Positions 28,430-37,806 of a stretch of 64,000 bases of DNA are shown one piece after another. The DNA comes from Akkermansia muciniphila (lineage in GTDB: Bacteria; Verrucomicrobiota; Verrucomicrobiia; Verrucomicrobiales; V1-33), in assembly GCA_943333275.1 (NCBI GenBank), contig CALQSQ010000001.1, forward strand, positions 1 through 64,000, in the 5' to 3' direction. The stretch's first letter is position 1. Every line of letters starts with the position of its first letter. The notes beneath the pieces were generated by a model. It saw only the letters and a list, made by a program, of their open reading frames with translations, ran no database searches and was not told where the DNA came from. The position numbers were made by a program, and so were the translations under genes.

Positions 28430-28457
28430 TTGACCCCATCGCCGGGACGTGTATCCT
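28430..28457 (+). promoter_or_regulatory. putative ileS promoter
   Basis: TTGACC (28430-28435), 16-base spacer, TATCCT (28452-28457), 22 bases before the ileS ATG at 28480. This promoter would leave a normal short leader of about 15 bases. The -35 matches the consensus at five of six positions. Confidence 0.45.
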
Positions 28458-28479
28458 CCCCGCTCCCCAGAACAAGGCC

Positions 28480-31212
28480 ATGAGCAACGAAAAGAAAAAA
28501 GATCAACCCGGCAGTCAATACAAAGACACCGTCAACCTCCCCCGCACCGACTTTCCCATGAAGGCCGACCTCGTGCTTCGGGAACCCAAACGCCTGGAAC
28601 AATGGGAGGGGGCAAAACTTTACGAATCCATCCAAGCCAAGCGCAAAGCCGCCGGATCCCCGAAATTTCTCCTCCACGATGGACCGCCCTTCGCCAACGG
28701 GGATGTGCACATGGGCACGGCGCTCAACAAACTGCTGAAAGATTTGGTGCTGAAATCCAAGACCATGGCGGGGTATGAAACCCCCTATGTGCCCGGCTGG
28801 GATTGCCACGGCCTGCCGATTGAATTCAAGGTCGTGCGTGAAGCCGCCGGGCTGAGCCCGGTGGAAATCCGGACGCGTTCGGAGGCCTTTGCCAGAAAAT
28901 GGATCGATACCCAGCGCAACTCCTTTAAACGCCTTGGCGTCTTCGGCGATTGGGATAACCCCTATCTAACCCTGAGCGCCAGCTATGAGGCGGACATCAT
29001 TCGATTCTTCGCCACCGCCATCGACAAGCAAATGGTATACCGCAGCAAGCGTCCGGTGCTCTGGAGTTACGGTGCGCAAACGGCCCTGGCAGAGGCCGAG
29101 GTGGAATACAAGGAGAAGACTTCGCCGAGTGTGTTTGTGAAATTTCCCGCCATCGGCAGGAACTATTCCTTCGTGATCTGGACGACCACCCCGTGGACGC
29201 TCCCCGCCAACCTTGGCATCGCCGTTCATCCCAAATACGAATATGTCATCGGACAATTTGAGAATGAGGCGGCTTCTGAAAAATTAGTGATCGCCAAATC
29301 GCTCGTTGAATTGTTTGCCGCGCAGACGGGATGGAAACTTAATGAGGCCGGGGCTGTGATCGTTACGGGAGAATCCCTCAAAGGTCAGGAGGCGCAGCAT
29401 CCATTCCTGAAGCGATCCAGCAAAGTCATCACCGGCCAGTTTGTCACGAACGACGCCGGAACCGGCCAAGTGCACATCGCCCCTGGACACGGAATGGATG
29501 ACTACATCGCAGGACGCGAGCACGGTCTTGGCCTTATCTCCCCGGTCGATGATGCGGGGAAATTTACCGATGAGGTCGGCGTCCCCGAACTGGTGGGGGT
29601 GCATGTCTTTGAGGGCAACAAACGGATCATTGAAATCCTTTCAGAGCGCGGCGCATTGCTGGGCCAGGAGAAATACGTCCACCAATATCCTCACTGCTGG
29701 CGATCCAAGACGCCCATCATCTATCGCTCGCTGGAACAATTTTTCCTTCGCATCAACGACATTCGCGAAACCGCCCTGGCGGAAATCGACAAAGTGGAAT
29801 GGCATCCCCATTGGGGTCGGAATCGCATTTACGGCACGGTGGAAAGCCGTCCCGACTGGTGCATCAGCCGCCAGCGGACCTGGGGTGTTCCGCTGCCGGT
29901 CTTTTACACAGCAGAAGGCGAGGTCATTCTGGAGGCTTCGCTCGCCCGCAAAGTAGCGGACCTGATTTCCAAACACGGCACCAACTATTGGTTCTCCCAA
30001 TCGGACGCCGACCTGGCTGCTGAACTGGGACTCCCGCCGGGTTCCCGCAAGGGCCGGGATACGCTGGATGTGTGGATCGATTCCGGGTGCAGTTCGATTG
30101 CCGTGACGGAGCGTCATCCCGCGTTGGGAAATGGCGGCGTGGCGGACCTGTATCTTGAGGCCACGGACCAGCATCGTGGCTGGTTCCAGAGTTCGCTCAT
30201 GTGCAGCGTCATTCACCGCGGCACCGCCCCCTATAAAAAAGTGCTCACCCACGGGTTCGTGACCGACACCAGCGGCGAGAAGATCTCCAAGAGCGGCGAC
30301 AAGCCGATCAATGCGGAACATTTCTACAACACATTTGGAGCGGACATCGTGCGGCTGTGGGTCTCCAGCGTGGATTATTGCGATGACGTGCCGTTCTCCG
30401 AGGAGCTTTTCAAGCAAACCGCAGAGACCTACCGGCGGATTCGCAATACTTTCCGCATTCTTCTCGGAAATCTGTGTGACTTCGATTCCGCGAAGGATGC
30501 CGTGGCCGATGCGGCGCTCACGATGCTGGACCGCTGGATTCTCGAGCGATTGCACAACGTCACCAGGGAATGCACCGCGGCCTACGAGGCTCTCGATTTC
30601 CGCAAGGTTTACGGCACGCTGAATCAGTTCTGTGCGGTCGATCTCTCCGCGCTCTACGTGGATGCCACGAAGGACCGGATGTATTGCGATGCCGTGAATT
30701 CCCCCCGTCGCCGCAGCGCGCAAACTGCGATGCACCGGGTGCTCGAGTCGCTGTGCAAACTTGCCGCCCCCATTCTGGCCTTCACGGCGGACGAGGCGTG
30801 GGAATCGCTCAGCCGGAAGGAATCAGTGCATCTGGAAACCTTTCCTGCAGCGGATCCGGCATTTTCCGGCAATTCCGCCACCCATACGGTGGATGAACTG
30901 CTGAAACTGCGCGGAGTGCTCCAGCAGGAAATTGAAAAAGCCCGCCAGGAGAAAATCATTGGATCAAATCTGGAGGCAGATGTCACGCTGACCATTCCGC
31001 CTGCCGTCCAGTTGCCCGACCACCACGACGTTGTCGAGTTTTTCAATCTGAGCGAGATCGTGATTCACCGCAGTGAGCAGACCAGCGCGCATGCGACGGT
31101 GAAGAAAAGCCACGCTCAGAAATGCCTTCGTTGCTGGAAATTTTTGCCGAGTGTCGGATTCTCGGAAAAGCATCCGGCGCTTTGTGAACGATGCGCCGGA
31201 GTGGTCGGTTAG
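28480..31212 (+). CDS. ileS: isoleucyl-tRNA synthetase
   Basis: A 910-residue class I aminoacyl-tRNA synthetase that charges tRNA-Ile in the cytosol. The start at 28480 gives the usual N-terminus (YKDTVNLPRTDFPMKADLVL); an in-frame start at 28417 has no matching sequence. The HIGH-type motif is GPPFANGDVHMGTALNK (HMGT variant), the editing-domain region includes FVIWTTTPWTLPANLGIA, the KMSKS loop is KISKS in SGEKISKSGDKPI, and the C-terminus carries a CxxC...CxxC zinc motif (CLRCW and CERCAG). It is followed by an intrinsic terminator shared with the convergent FKBP gene. Confidence 0.97.
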   Translation: MSNEKKKDQPGSQYKDTVNLPRTDFPMKADLVLREPKRLEQWEGAKLYESIQAKRKAAGSPKFLLHDGPPFANGDVHMGTALNKLLKDLVLKSKTMAGYETPYVPGWDCHGLPIEFKVVREAAGLSPVEIRTRSEAFARKWIDTQRNSFKRLGVFGDWDNPYLTLSASYEADIIRFFATAIDKQMVYRSKRPVLWSYGAQTALAEAEVEYKEKTSPSVFVKFPAIGRNYSFVIWTTTPWTLPANLGIAVHPKYEYVIGQFENEAASEKLVIAKSLVELFAAQTGWKLNEAGAVIVTGESLKGQEAQHPFLKRSSKVITGQFVTNDAGTGQVHIAPGHGMDDYIAGREHGLGLISPVDDAGKFTDEVGVPELVGVHVFEGNKRIIEILSERGALLGQEKYVHQYPHCWRSKTPIIYRSLEQFFLRINDIRETALAEIDKVEWHPHWGRNRIYGTVESRPDWCISRQRTWGVPLPVFYTAEGEVILEASLARKVADLISKHGTNYWFSQSDADLAAELGLPPGSRKGRDTLDVWIDSGCSSIAVTERHPALGNGGVADLYLEATDQHRGWFQSSLMCSVIHRGTAPYKKVLTHGFVTDTSGEKISKSGDKPINAEHFYNTFGADIVRLWVSSVDYCDDVPFSEELFKQTAETYRRIRNTFRILLGNLCDFDSAKDAVADAALTMLDRWILERLHNVTRECTAAYEALDFRKVYGTLNQFCAVDLSALYVDATKDRMYCDAVNSPRRRSAQTAMHRVLESLCKLAAPILAFTADEAWESLSRKESVHLETFPAADPAFSGNSATHTVDELLKLRGVLQQEIEKARQEKIIGSNLEADVTLTIPPAVQLPDHHDVVEFFNLSEIVIHRSEQTSAHATVKKSHAQKCLRCWKFLPSVGFSEKHPALCERCAGVVG

Positions 31213-31238
31213 CTTAGGGGATATACTTTTCCGGCAAC

Positions 31239-31271
31239 AAAAAAACCGCTCCGGGAACCAGAGCGGCTTTT
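31239..31271. terminator. bidirectional intrinsic terminator between ileS and the FKBP gene
   Basis: The stem CCGCTC (31246-31251) pairs with GAGCGG (31261-31266) around a nine-base loop. It is flanked by an A-run (31239-31245) and a T-run (31268-31271), so it can stop transcription from both convergent genes. Confidence 0.8.
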
Positions 31272-31293
31272 CATGGGAATTGATGCGACCGGA

Positions 31294-31986
31294 CTATTTC
31301 TTGATTTCGAGCAGTTCGACCTCAAAAACGAGGGTAGAGCCACCGGGGATTTTGGGGCTGGGGGAGCTGTCTCCATAAGCGAGGTTGGCGGGGATGAAGA
31401 GTTTCCACTTTGAGCCAACGGGCATGAGTTGGAGTGCTTCGGTCCAGCCTTTGATGACCTGCGTGACGCCGAATTCGGCGGGTTCGCCGCGTTCCACGGA
31501 GCTGTCGAAGACGGAACCATCCGTCAGAGTACCGTGATAGTGAACGCTCACCTGGTCACTCGTGGCGGGCTTGGCTCCGTCGCCTTTTTTCATGATTTCA
31601 TACTGGAGACCGCTGGGCAGCGTCGTGACGCCATCCCGCTTGCCATTCTTTTCGAGGAATTCCTTGCCTGCGCCCGCTGCTGCGGAGGCTTTGGCAGTCT
31701 GGGCGGCCTGCATGCGGGTTTGGAATTCCGCCATGATGGCCTGGGCTTCCTCGTCCGTGAATTTGAGTTTGGCACCCGCGAGGGCGTCTTTCATGCCCTG
31801 AACAACAGCGGCGTGATCCACATCACCGGCCTTATCCTTGATGTTGCGGCCCACATTGGCACCGATGACATAGCCTGATTTTTGCTGGGGCGTAGTCAAG
31901 TCCGCGGAGGCGGCTTCATCGGCGGCAACAGCAAAGGAAACGCCGACGTAAGCCAGCCCGGTAAGAGTAAGGAATCTTTTTAACAT
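31294..31986 (-). CDS. FKBP-type peptidyl-prolyl isomerase (FkpA/Mip-like), exported
   Basis: A 230-residue precursor from the ATG at 31986 with a signal peptide (MLKRFLTLTGLAYVGVSFAVA). The N-terminal helical region (~25-115) matches the dimerisation domain of Mip/FkpA proteins (DLTTPQQKSGYVIGANVGRN). The FKBP domain (~130-230) has VHYHGTLTDGSVFDSSVERG, FGVTQVIKGWTEALQLMPVG, IPANLAYGD and GGSTLVFEVELLEI. It should accelerate prolyl isomerisation during folding of envelope proteins. A good promoter lies immediately before the ATG, so it need not depend on the upstream esterase gene. Confidence 0.95.
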   Translation of the reverse strand: MLKRFLTLTGLAYVGVSFAVAADEAASADLTTPQQKSGYVIGANVGRNIKDKAGDVDHAAVVQGMKDALAGAKLKFTDEEAQAIMAEFQTRMQAAQTAKASAAAGAGKEFLEKNGKRDGVTTLPSGLQYEIMKKGDGAKPATSDQVSVHYHGTLTDGSVFDSSVERGEPAEFGVTQVIKGWTEALQLMPVGSKWKLFIPANLAYGDSSPSPKIPGGSTLVFEVELLEIKK

Positions 31987-31993
31987 GGCGCGG

Positions 31994-32021
31994 ATGCTAA
32001 GCCCACCCCCCCTCCTGTCAA
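31994..32021 (-). promoter_or_regulatory. putative promoter of the FKBP gene (leaderless geometry)
   Basis: On the minus strand TTGACA (32021-32016), a 16-base spacer and TAGCAT (31999-31994) are followed by seven bases and the ATG at 31986. The predicted transcript starts at or just before the start codon. Confidence 0.65.
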
Positions 32022-32037
32022 AGTGAAAGTCTTTCAT

Positions 32038-32850
32038 TCATTTCCCCGTAGTCGCGGCGAAAAACCGCAGGGAATCGGCCAGATGTTCCCGCCAATAGTC
32101 CCACGTGTGCCCGCCCCGGAATTCCTCATAGGTATGGGGAATGCGGATGGCGTTCAGGGATTTGCTGAGGGATCGGCTCTTTTCCAACAGCACGTCCTCG
32201 GTTCCGCAATCGAAGCGGATCGGGGGCAGATTGTTTCGTGCTGAAAAAATCTGATCCAGCACGGAATGGGAACCGGTGATGCCGGCGAAATCCTCCCGCG
32301 ATTCGGTGACGAATTCGAACAGGTCGTCTAGCGAAGTGCTGGCGCTGTGGGCACTGACGGCGGCGAAATGGTCCCGACCGTATTTGGCCGCGAGTCGCAA
32401 GGCGCCGTAGCCGCCCATGCTCAGCCCGGCAAGAAAGAGCGGTCCTCCCTGGGTTTCCGGCACCACGCGCTGCACGGCGGCCGGGACATCCGCGACAATC
32501 CAGGCCTCGTAATCCGCACGGGTATGGGTGAGATAGGCGGTACCGTCACCCCATAATCCGTCGGAGGGCATGGCGAGCACCATCGGGGGAATTTCCCCGG
32601 TTGCGATCATGCGGGCCGCCGTCAAATGCGCGGCTCCCTTCATTGCCCAACCCCAAGAGCTGCCATAGATGCCGTGTAGCAGGATGGCGATGGGGACCTT
32701 TTGGCGGCCTGAAATTTCGGGGACATGCAGGACGATGTCCCCGCGACCGTGCAACTGGCCGGTCTTCACCGTCAGAAAACGCAGGCCCTCCCGTTCCCAT
32801 CGGGGATCGGAAATTTCCAATTTTGGCCAGTCAATGGAATGATGGATCAT
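32038..32850 (-). CDS. esterase, alpha/beta-hydrolase fold (esterase D / PF00756-like)
   Basis: A 270-residue protein without an obvious signal peptide. Motifs: VPIAILLHGIYGSSWGW (oxyanion-hole region), LFLAGLSMGGYGALRLAAKY with the nucleophile Ser, the acid residue in RFDCGTEDVLL and the catalytic His in FRGGHTWDYWREHL. This is the pattern of the putative esterase family that includes S-formylglutathione hydrolase and feruloyl/acetyl esterases. It lies 51 bases upstream of the FKBP gene on the same strand. Substrate unknown. Confidence 0.85.
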   Translation of the reverse strand: MIHHSIDWPKLEISDPRWEREGLRFLTVKTGQLHGRGDIVLHVPEISGRQKVPIAILLHGIYGSSWGWAMKGAAHLTAARMIATGEIPPMVLAMPSDGLWGDGTAYLTHTRADYEAWIVADVPAAVQRVVPETQGGPLFLAGLSMGGYGALRLAAKYGRDHFAAVSAHSASTSLDDLFEFVTESREDFAGITGSHSVLDQIFSARNNLPPIRFDCGTEDVLLEKSRSLSKSLNAIRIPHTYEEFRGGHTWDYWREHLADSLRFFAATTGK

Positions 32851-33003
32851 GCTCGCGGAGCAATGGATGGAAACGGGGGCTTTGTCGAGTCCGGGAAATC
32901 GGGGAAGGGATTTGTGTTCCTTGCAGAAGATTCCACCGGATGGAATAGGAAAAAGTGATCTAACTGGCCCGACCCTTCGTTATTTCCATTACATCCCCTT
33001 TCA

Positions 33004-33630
33004 ATGTCCTCCCCCGTTCCCCTCACCCTTCCCAAGTCCATTCCGGTCATGGTGCTTTCAGGATGCACGCTTTTTCCACATTCGATGATGCCTCTCTACC
33101 TGTTCGAACCAAGGTATCGGGAGATGCTGAGCTATGCCCTCAGAACGCACCGCATGTTTGGGCTGGCGAATCTGGCCACCTCAGGCAGCTGGCAGGAGGA
33201 GGACGAGACGGATGATAAAATCAGCAAGTGCATGACCGCCGGAGTGGTGCGGGCCTGCGTGGGGCAGCCGGACGGCACCAGCCGACTGATGCTGCAGGGG
33301 ATCAGCCGCGTGCGCATCACGGGATGGGAGCAAAAGAAGCCCTTCCGCATCGCCATCATTGAACCCATCCCGACGGTGAAGGGAAATGTGGCGGAAAATG
33401 CCCAGTTGTCGGCGCGCCTGCTGCGCATCGTGCTGGAAATTATTCAGGGCAGCGGGCCCTCCGCGGCGCCGCTGGCGGATCAACTCAAAGGCCTGAAGGA
33501 TCCGGAGGTGCTGTCCGATTTTGTGGCGGCCAATTTCCTGCGCGATCCGGGTGAGCGCCAGCAGTCGCTGGAACTTGGTGAACTTGGACCACGGCTGCAT
33601 TTTTTGCTGGGCAGACTTGGCCAGTCCTGA
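33004..33630 (+). CDS. Lon N-terminal (substrate-binding) domain protein
   Basis: A 208-residue protein made of a single Lon-N domain: IPVMVLSGCTLFPHSMMPLY, LFEPRYREMLSYAL, and later TAGVVRACVGQPDGTSRLML and GISRVRITGW. It lacks the Lon AAA+ and protease domains, as many stand-alone Lon-N proteins do. Their role is poorly defined; they are assumed to bind proteins or peptides. It is divergent from the esterase gene and convergent with the AI-2E family permease gene, 22 bases away. A TACATC box lies eight bases before the ATG but has no -35. Confidence 0.88.
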   Translation: MSSPVPLTLPKSIPVMVLSGCTLFPHSMMPLYLFEPRYREMLSYALRTHRMFGLANLATSGSWQEEDETDDKISKCMTAGVVRACVGQPDGTSRLMLQGISRVRITGWEQKKPFRIAIIEPIPTVKGNVAENAQLSARLLRIVLEIIQGSGPSAAPLADQLKGLKDPEVLSDFVAANFLRDPGERQQSLELGELGPRLHFLLGRLGQS

Positions 33631-33652
33631 TGACGGACTGAGAATGTCCCGG

Positions 33653-34735
33653 CTAGAGTGATTCCGTTTCGGTGGACGTTCTGGCTAGCGGTGGGGGCGC
33701 TTTCCAGAGAGCGGTGAGCAGCGTGAAACTGATGGCCATGATGACCGGGCCCATGAGGATTCCGAGCAGACCGAAATATTTCAATCCACCCAGGACCGAG
33801 AAAAAGATCACCAATTCGTGCAGCCGTGCCTTCTGCCCCACCAGAAAGGGCCGCAGGAAACCATCAATGGTGCTGATCACGAATTGTCCGACGAGCGCCA
33901 GGATGATGGCTTTGGCATAGTGTTCATTGAGGGCCAGACCGATCGATGCCGGCACCCATACCACCCAGGCGCCGACGATCGGCAGGGTGCAGAGCAGGGT
34001 CATGACCACCGCCCAGGTGGCAGGCGATTTCAGGCCGAGCGCCCAGAAGGTGATGCCCCCCAGCGCTCCCTGCACGGCAGCCACCATCAGCACTCCGTAA
34101 ACACAGGCGGACAGCACTTCCTCCGTCCGTTTCGCCAGTTCCAGCGATTGCTCCCGGGGCAATGGCAGCACCTCCAGCAGGCGGCGACTCAGCATAGGGC
34201 CGTCCCGAAAAAGGAAAAAGACCACGAAGAGCAGAAAAACAAATTTAACGGCAAATCCAACAAGCCCACCGACCACACTAAACGTGCCGCTCAGCACATT
34301 GCCGGGAAGTTCCGACATGGATTCCTTGAGCTTGTCCGGTTGGAGTGCCTCGTCCAGATGGAGCATTTCCTTGAGGGACTTCAGCCAGCCATCGTGGGTG
34401 CTGGCGGCATCCCATTTGTGGCGCAGGCTTTCCAGACCATCCCGAACCACCTCGACGGCCCCCGGAAGTTCCTTGGCCAGTACCCAGGAAACAAAAGTGA
34501 AGGGGACGGCAATCACCAGCAGCGTGAACAAGGTGCTCAGACCGGCACTGAGTACCGACCGTTTGCCGGTCCACCGCAGAAACCGGGCATGCACCGGATT
34601 GAAGATGATGGCCAGGGCGATCCCCAGAATCAGGACATCGATAAACGGCTCGAGCACTTTCCAGGAGAGGTAAAGGCCGATTCCAGTCACTACCAGCAGG
34701 GCGACCCACCGATTGATGCGCGATTGATTGGACAT
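33653..34735 (-). CDS. AI-2E family transporter (PerM/YdgG-type membrane protein)
   Basis: A 360-residue membrane protein from the ATG at 34735. Hydrophobic pairs near the N-terminus (VALLVVTGIGLYLSWKVLEP, DVLILGIALAIIFNP) precede a soluble periplasmic insert (~85-155) and five to six further segments, with the signature region GALGGITFWALGLKSPATWA and LRPFLVGQKARLHELVIFFS. Family members have been linked to AI-2 export, Na+/H+ antiport or general permease functions, so no substrate can be assigned. It is divergent from ffh. Confidence 0.88.
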   Translation of the reverse strand: MSNQSRINRWVALLVVTGIGLYLSWKVLEPFIDVLILGIALAIIFNPVHARFLRWTGKRSVLSAGLSTLFTLLVIAVPFTFVSWVLAKELPGAVEVVRDGLESLRHKWDAASTHDGWLKSLKEMLHLDEALQPDKLKESMSELPGNVLSGTFSVVGGLVGFAVKFVFLLFVVFFLFRDGPMLSRRLLEVLPLPREQSLELAKRTEEVLSACVYGVLMVAAVQGALGGITFWALGLKSPATWAVVMTLLCTLPIVGAWVVWVPASIGLALNEHYAKAIILALVGQFVISTIDGFLRPFLVGQKARLHELVIFFSVLGGLKYFGLLGILMGPVIMAISFTLLTALWKAPPPLARTSTETESL

Positions 34736-34776
34736 GCGAGAACCTTGCCTGATTGGAAATCTTGCGCAACTCCCCA

Positions 34777-34805
34777 TTGAAGAATTTCCACCCCACGCCA
34801 TGATC
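34777..34805 (+). promoter_or_regulatory. possible ffh promoter (leaderless geometry)
   Basis: TTGAAG (34777-34782), 17-base spacer, ATGATC (34800-34805), seven bases before the ATG at 34813. The -10 match is weak; the geometry equals that of the mntR and FKBP promoters. Confidence 0.35.
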
Positions 34806-34812
34806 AGCCGGT

Positions 34813-36252
34813 ATGTTCGCCAATCTTTCCGATAAATTAGAGGGTGTCTTCCGCAAGCTGCGTGGCTTGGGGAAGATCAGTGAGTCCAATGTTTCCGAGG
34901 CCCTCGTCGAGGTGCGCATGGCCCTGCTGGAGGCGGATGTGGACTTCACCGTGGCCAAGGAATTCATCGCCCGGGTGCGGGAAAAGGCGCTCGGCGCGGA
35001 GGTGATCAAAAGCATCACCCCCGGGCAGCAGATCGTGAAAATTTTCAATGATGAGCTGACCGAGTTGCTGGGGGGCGATGCCGCGCCGCTGGATCTGAGT
35101 GCACCGGGTCGCATCCTTATGGTGGGCTTGAATGGTGCGGGCAAGACCACGAGTTCAGCCAAGCTGGCGCTGCTGCTCAAGAAACAGGGCCGCAAGCCCG
35201 CGCTGATCGCTTGTGACTTGTATCGTCCCGCCGCCATTGAGCAACTGGCCACGCTGGCGCGGGAAATTGATGTCCCCATGTTCCGGCCCGAACCAGGCGA
35301 GACGAATGTTCTCAAGGTGGTCAAAGCCGCCCAGAAATGGCTCGAAACCCAGACCGCCAACATCGTCATCTATGACACCGCCGGCCGCCAGGAGGTGGAC
35401 GAGGCGCTGATCAAGGAATTGAAGGAGGTGCGGAATTTTCTGGCTCCGAAGGAAATCCTTCTAGTGGTAGATGCCGCCACTGGCCAGCAGTCCGTGCAGG
35501 TCGCCAAGACCTTCCAGGAGGCCGTGGGCATCACCGGACTCATTCTTACGAAATTGGATGGCGATGCCCGTGGTGGTGCCGCATTGTCCATGCGCAGTGT
35601 GACACAGCGTCCCATCAAATTCATGGGGGTGGGGGAGAAGATGGATCAATTCGAGGCCTTCGTGCCCGACCGCATGGCCCAGCGGATCCTCGGCATGGGC
35701 GACATTGTCGGCCTCGTTGAGAAGGCGGCTGCGGCCATTGAGGAGGAGGATGCCATGCGCATGGCGGCGCGGATGGATCAGAACAAATTCGATTTCACTG
35801 ACTTCCTCCAGCAGATGAAAATGATGAAAAAGATCGCCGGCGGTGGTGGTCTGGGCGGGCTGCTGGGACTGCTCCCAGGGGTCGGCAGTCAGTTGAAAAA
35901 TATGCCGCCCATCGATGACCAAAAGTTGAAACGCACCGAGGCCATTGTCCTCAGCATGACACTGGAGGAACGTGGCAAACCGGAATTGCTCAATCCCAAA
36001 CGGCGTCAGCGCATCGCCTCGGGCAGCGGAAATTCCATTGTTGAGGTAAATCAATTTCTCAAGCAATTCGGCCAGATGCGCGACATGATGCGCGATAAGG
36101 GCAAGATGATGAAAATGATGAAGAACATGGGCGGAATGCCTGGGATGGGTGACCTCGGAGGCCTGGCAGGGAAAATGCCCTCGATGCCAAATTTCGGTGG
36201 CGGTGGTAAAAAACCGCCCGGGGCCGGCGGCTTCCGGATCCGGCGCAAGTAG
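34813..36252 (+). CDS. ffh: signal recognition particle GTPase Ffh
   Basis: A 479-residue protein, about the usual length plus a short Gly/Pro-rich tail. It has the N-domain (~1-85), then the G-domain with P-loop GLNGAGKTTSSAKLA (~106), DTAGRQEVDEALI (G3), TKLDGDARGGAALS (G4) and the closing loop KFMGVGEKMDQFE. The Met-rich M-domain (~310-450) ends with MRDMMRDKGKMMKMMKNMGG. It binds 4.5S RNA and signal sequences and targets nascent membrane proteins to FtsY. It is convergent with the O-antigen-ligase-like gene, only 12 bases apart. Confidence 0.97.
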   Translation: MFANLSDKLEGVFRKLRGLGKISESNVSEALVEVRMALLEADVDFTVAKEFIARVREKALGAEVIKSITPGQQIVKIFNDELTELLGGDAAPLDLSAPGRILMVGLNGAGKTTSSAKLALLLKKQGRKPALIACDLYRPAAIEQLATLAREIDVPMFRPEPGETNVLKVVKAAQKWLETQTANIVIYDTAGRQEVDEALIKELKEVRNFLAPKEILLVVDAATGQQSVQVAKTFQEAVGITGLILTKLDGDARGGAALSMRSVTQRPIKFMGVGEKMDQFEAFVPDRMAQRILGMGDIVGLVEKAAAAIEEEDAMRMAARMDQNKFDFTDFLQQMKMMKKIAGGGGLGGLLGLLPGVGSQLKNMPPIDDQKLKRTEAIVLSMTLEERGKPELLNPKRRQRIASGSGNSIVEVNQFLKQFGQMRDMMRDKGKMMKMMKNMGGMPGMGDLGGLAGKMPSMPNFGGGGKKPPGAGGFRIRRK

Positions 36253-36264
36253 CAGCGGTGGCGG

Positions 36265-37659
36265 TTACTCCGGCGAAGTCTGAGGAGCTTTGGATTGTCC
36301 CCGGTGGTAATATATCGCCGAGGCTGCGGCCAGTGGGAACCAAAGAATGAGGGTTTCAAACTTTGGATTGCTGGTCAGCGAGCAGATGGTTTGTCCGTCA
36401 AAGATCAATCCGCCACAGCCAAAAGCGATAAGCGCAAACCAGACGGGGTCTCCTTCCTTGGCGAGAATTCGCGCACGGTTGAAGCCGATGCCGATGACCG
36501 TGAAGATCAGGATCAGCCCGATGGCCCCACCATGAACAAACGTGGCCAGAAATGCACTGTGCAAATGGCCCAGCACGAGATCATTTTCAGGGGAAAGCTG
36601 GCTGAACCACCGCTCGCGGGTGCCCCACTGACCGACACCCATGACACGTTCCGGCACGGTTCCCAAGGTGCTGAGGCCGGCTTTGTAAATCTCCAGACGT
36701 CCGGCGTCTCCACGATGCAGAAGATCCAGCACCGGGCGGGCCACCTCCGAAGGCATCGCCAGCGTTGAAGGATCGGGGACACGGGATTTGGCCTGCATTT
36801 CCCACAAATGGCCAATCAGCGGCGAAGCCGCAACATAGACGCCGGCCACCGCCAGAGAGAGCGCACAGGGAGCCCAGGACTGCCGCCATCCGCGGGCGAT
36901 CAGCAGGCCGGCATGACCGCAGACTAGGGCAATCAGCGCCCCGCGGCTGGTGGTCAGAAAACAAGCCAGCAGCAGCACGGTCACGGTCGCCATTTTCCAG
37001 GCACGCGTGCGCCAGGTGGGTTCGTCGTGCCACAGCGTGTTCATCCAGAGTGCAGCAAAGGCAAAGACCAGTCCCGTGCACACGGGATGCAGCCCGCCAT
37101 GAACGATCACATTCTGGAGGCGTTCCCCCCAGTGGTGGTCCGGGAGCAGGCAGTAAAACGTAATGATACTGATCAACGCCACGCCACACGCGACAGAGCC
37201 GTGAATAACCCCCGTCCGGCTGAGCGATTCCCTGCTTGCACCATGCAGCCAGATCATGACCAACAGGAGTGCCAGAGTCACCACCCCCACAAGTCCCAGG
37301 GCACCATCCTTCATGGCATCATAGCTGCCGGGCCATTCCATAAACCGGGAGCGCCACGTCATCCAGCCAAGGAACAGGGCGCTGAAGATCATGAATTTGT
37401 CCCGCATCAGCCGCGGAAGGATCGGCTGCCAGTCGATCAGCAGCAGGGCGGGCAGTCCGATGGCTAGCAGCCAGCAGACCTGGACCCAGACGTTGTACAT
37501 GCACACATAGCCAATGAGAAAGCCATGCAGAGCCAGAGCGATGAAGCTTGCGGCATTGCTGGAAATGGCGCGGGCCAGACGACTCACGGAATCATCAAAC
37601 CATGGCGGTGAGCTGATGAAAGAGGCGTCGGCGCTCGCGCGATGTTGATCGCTCGGCAT
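36265..37659 (-). CDS. O-antigen ligase/polymerase-like membrane protein
   Basis: A 464-residue integral membrane protein with roughly 11-12 hydrophobic segments. A large hydrophilic loop (~275-370) precedes the last two segments, and an Arg-containing motif (LLLACFLTTSRGALIALVCG) resembles the Wzy_C/O-antigen-ligase signature. Proteins of this type transfer or polymerise glycan chains at the periplasmic face of the inner membrane. No glycosyltransferase genes are nearby. Its 3' end lies 12 bases from the convergent ffh stop. Confidence 0.75.
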   Translation of the reverse strand: MPSDQHRASADASFISSPPWFDDSVSRLARAISSNAASFIALALHGFLIGYVCMYNVWVQVCWLLAIGLPALLLIDWQPILPRLMRDKFMIFSALFLGWMTWRSRFMEWPGSYDAMKDGALGLVGVVTLALLLVMIWLHGASRESLSRTGVIHGSVACGVALISIITFYCLLPDHHWGERLQNVIVHGGLHPVCTGLVFAFAALWMNTLWHDEPTWRTRAWKMATVTVLLLACFLTTSRGALIALVCGHAGLLIARGWRQSWAPCALSLAVAGVYVAASPLIGHLWEMQAKSRVPDPSTLAMPSEVARPVLDLLHRGDAGRLEIYKAGLSTLGTVPERVMGVGQWGTRERWFSQLSPENDLVLGHLHSAFLATFVHGGAIGLILIFTVIGIGFNRARILAKEGDPVWFALIAFGCGGLIFDGQTICSLTSNPKFETLILWFPLAAASAIYYHRGQSKAPQTSPE

Positions 37660-37806
37660 GTGATTGGGAAAACTAGCCCTATCTCTCCGCCCGCCTCAGC
37701 CACCCGCAAGTGGAAAATAGCCCGGTTGGGGTAAGGGGCCCCAGCTCAGGGCCGCGCCGTAAATACGCTCTTGCAGCAGGGCACGACATCCGCAGGTTGA
37801 ACCCCT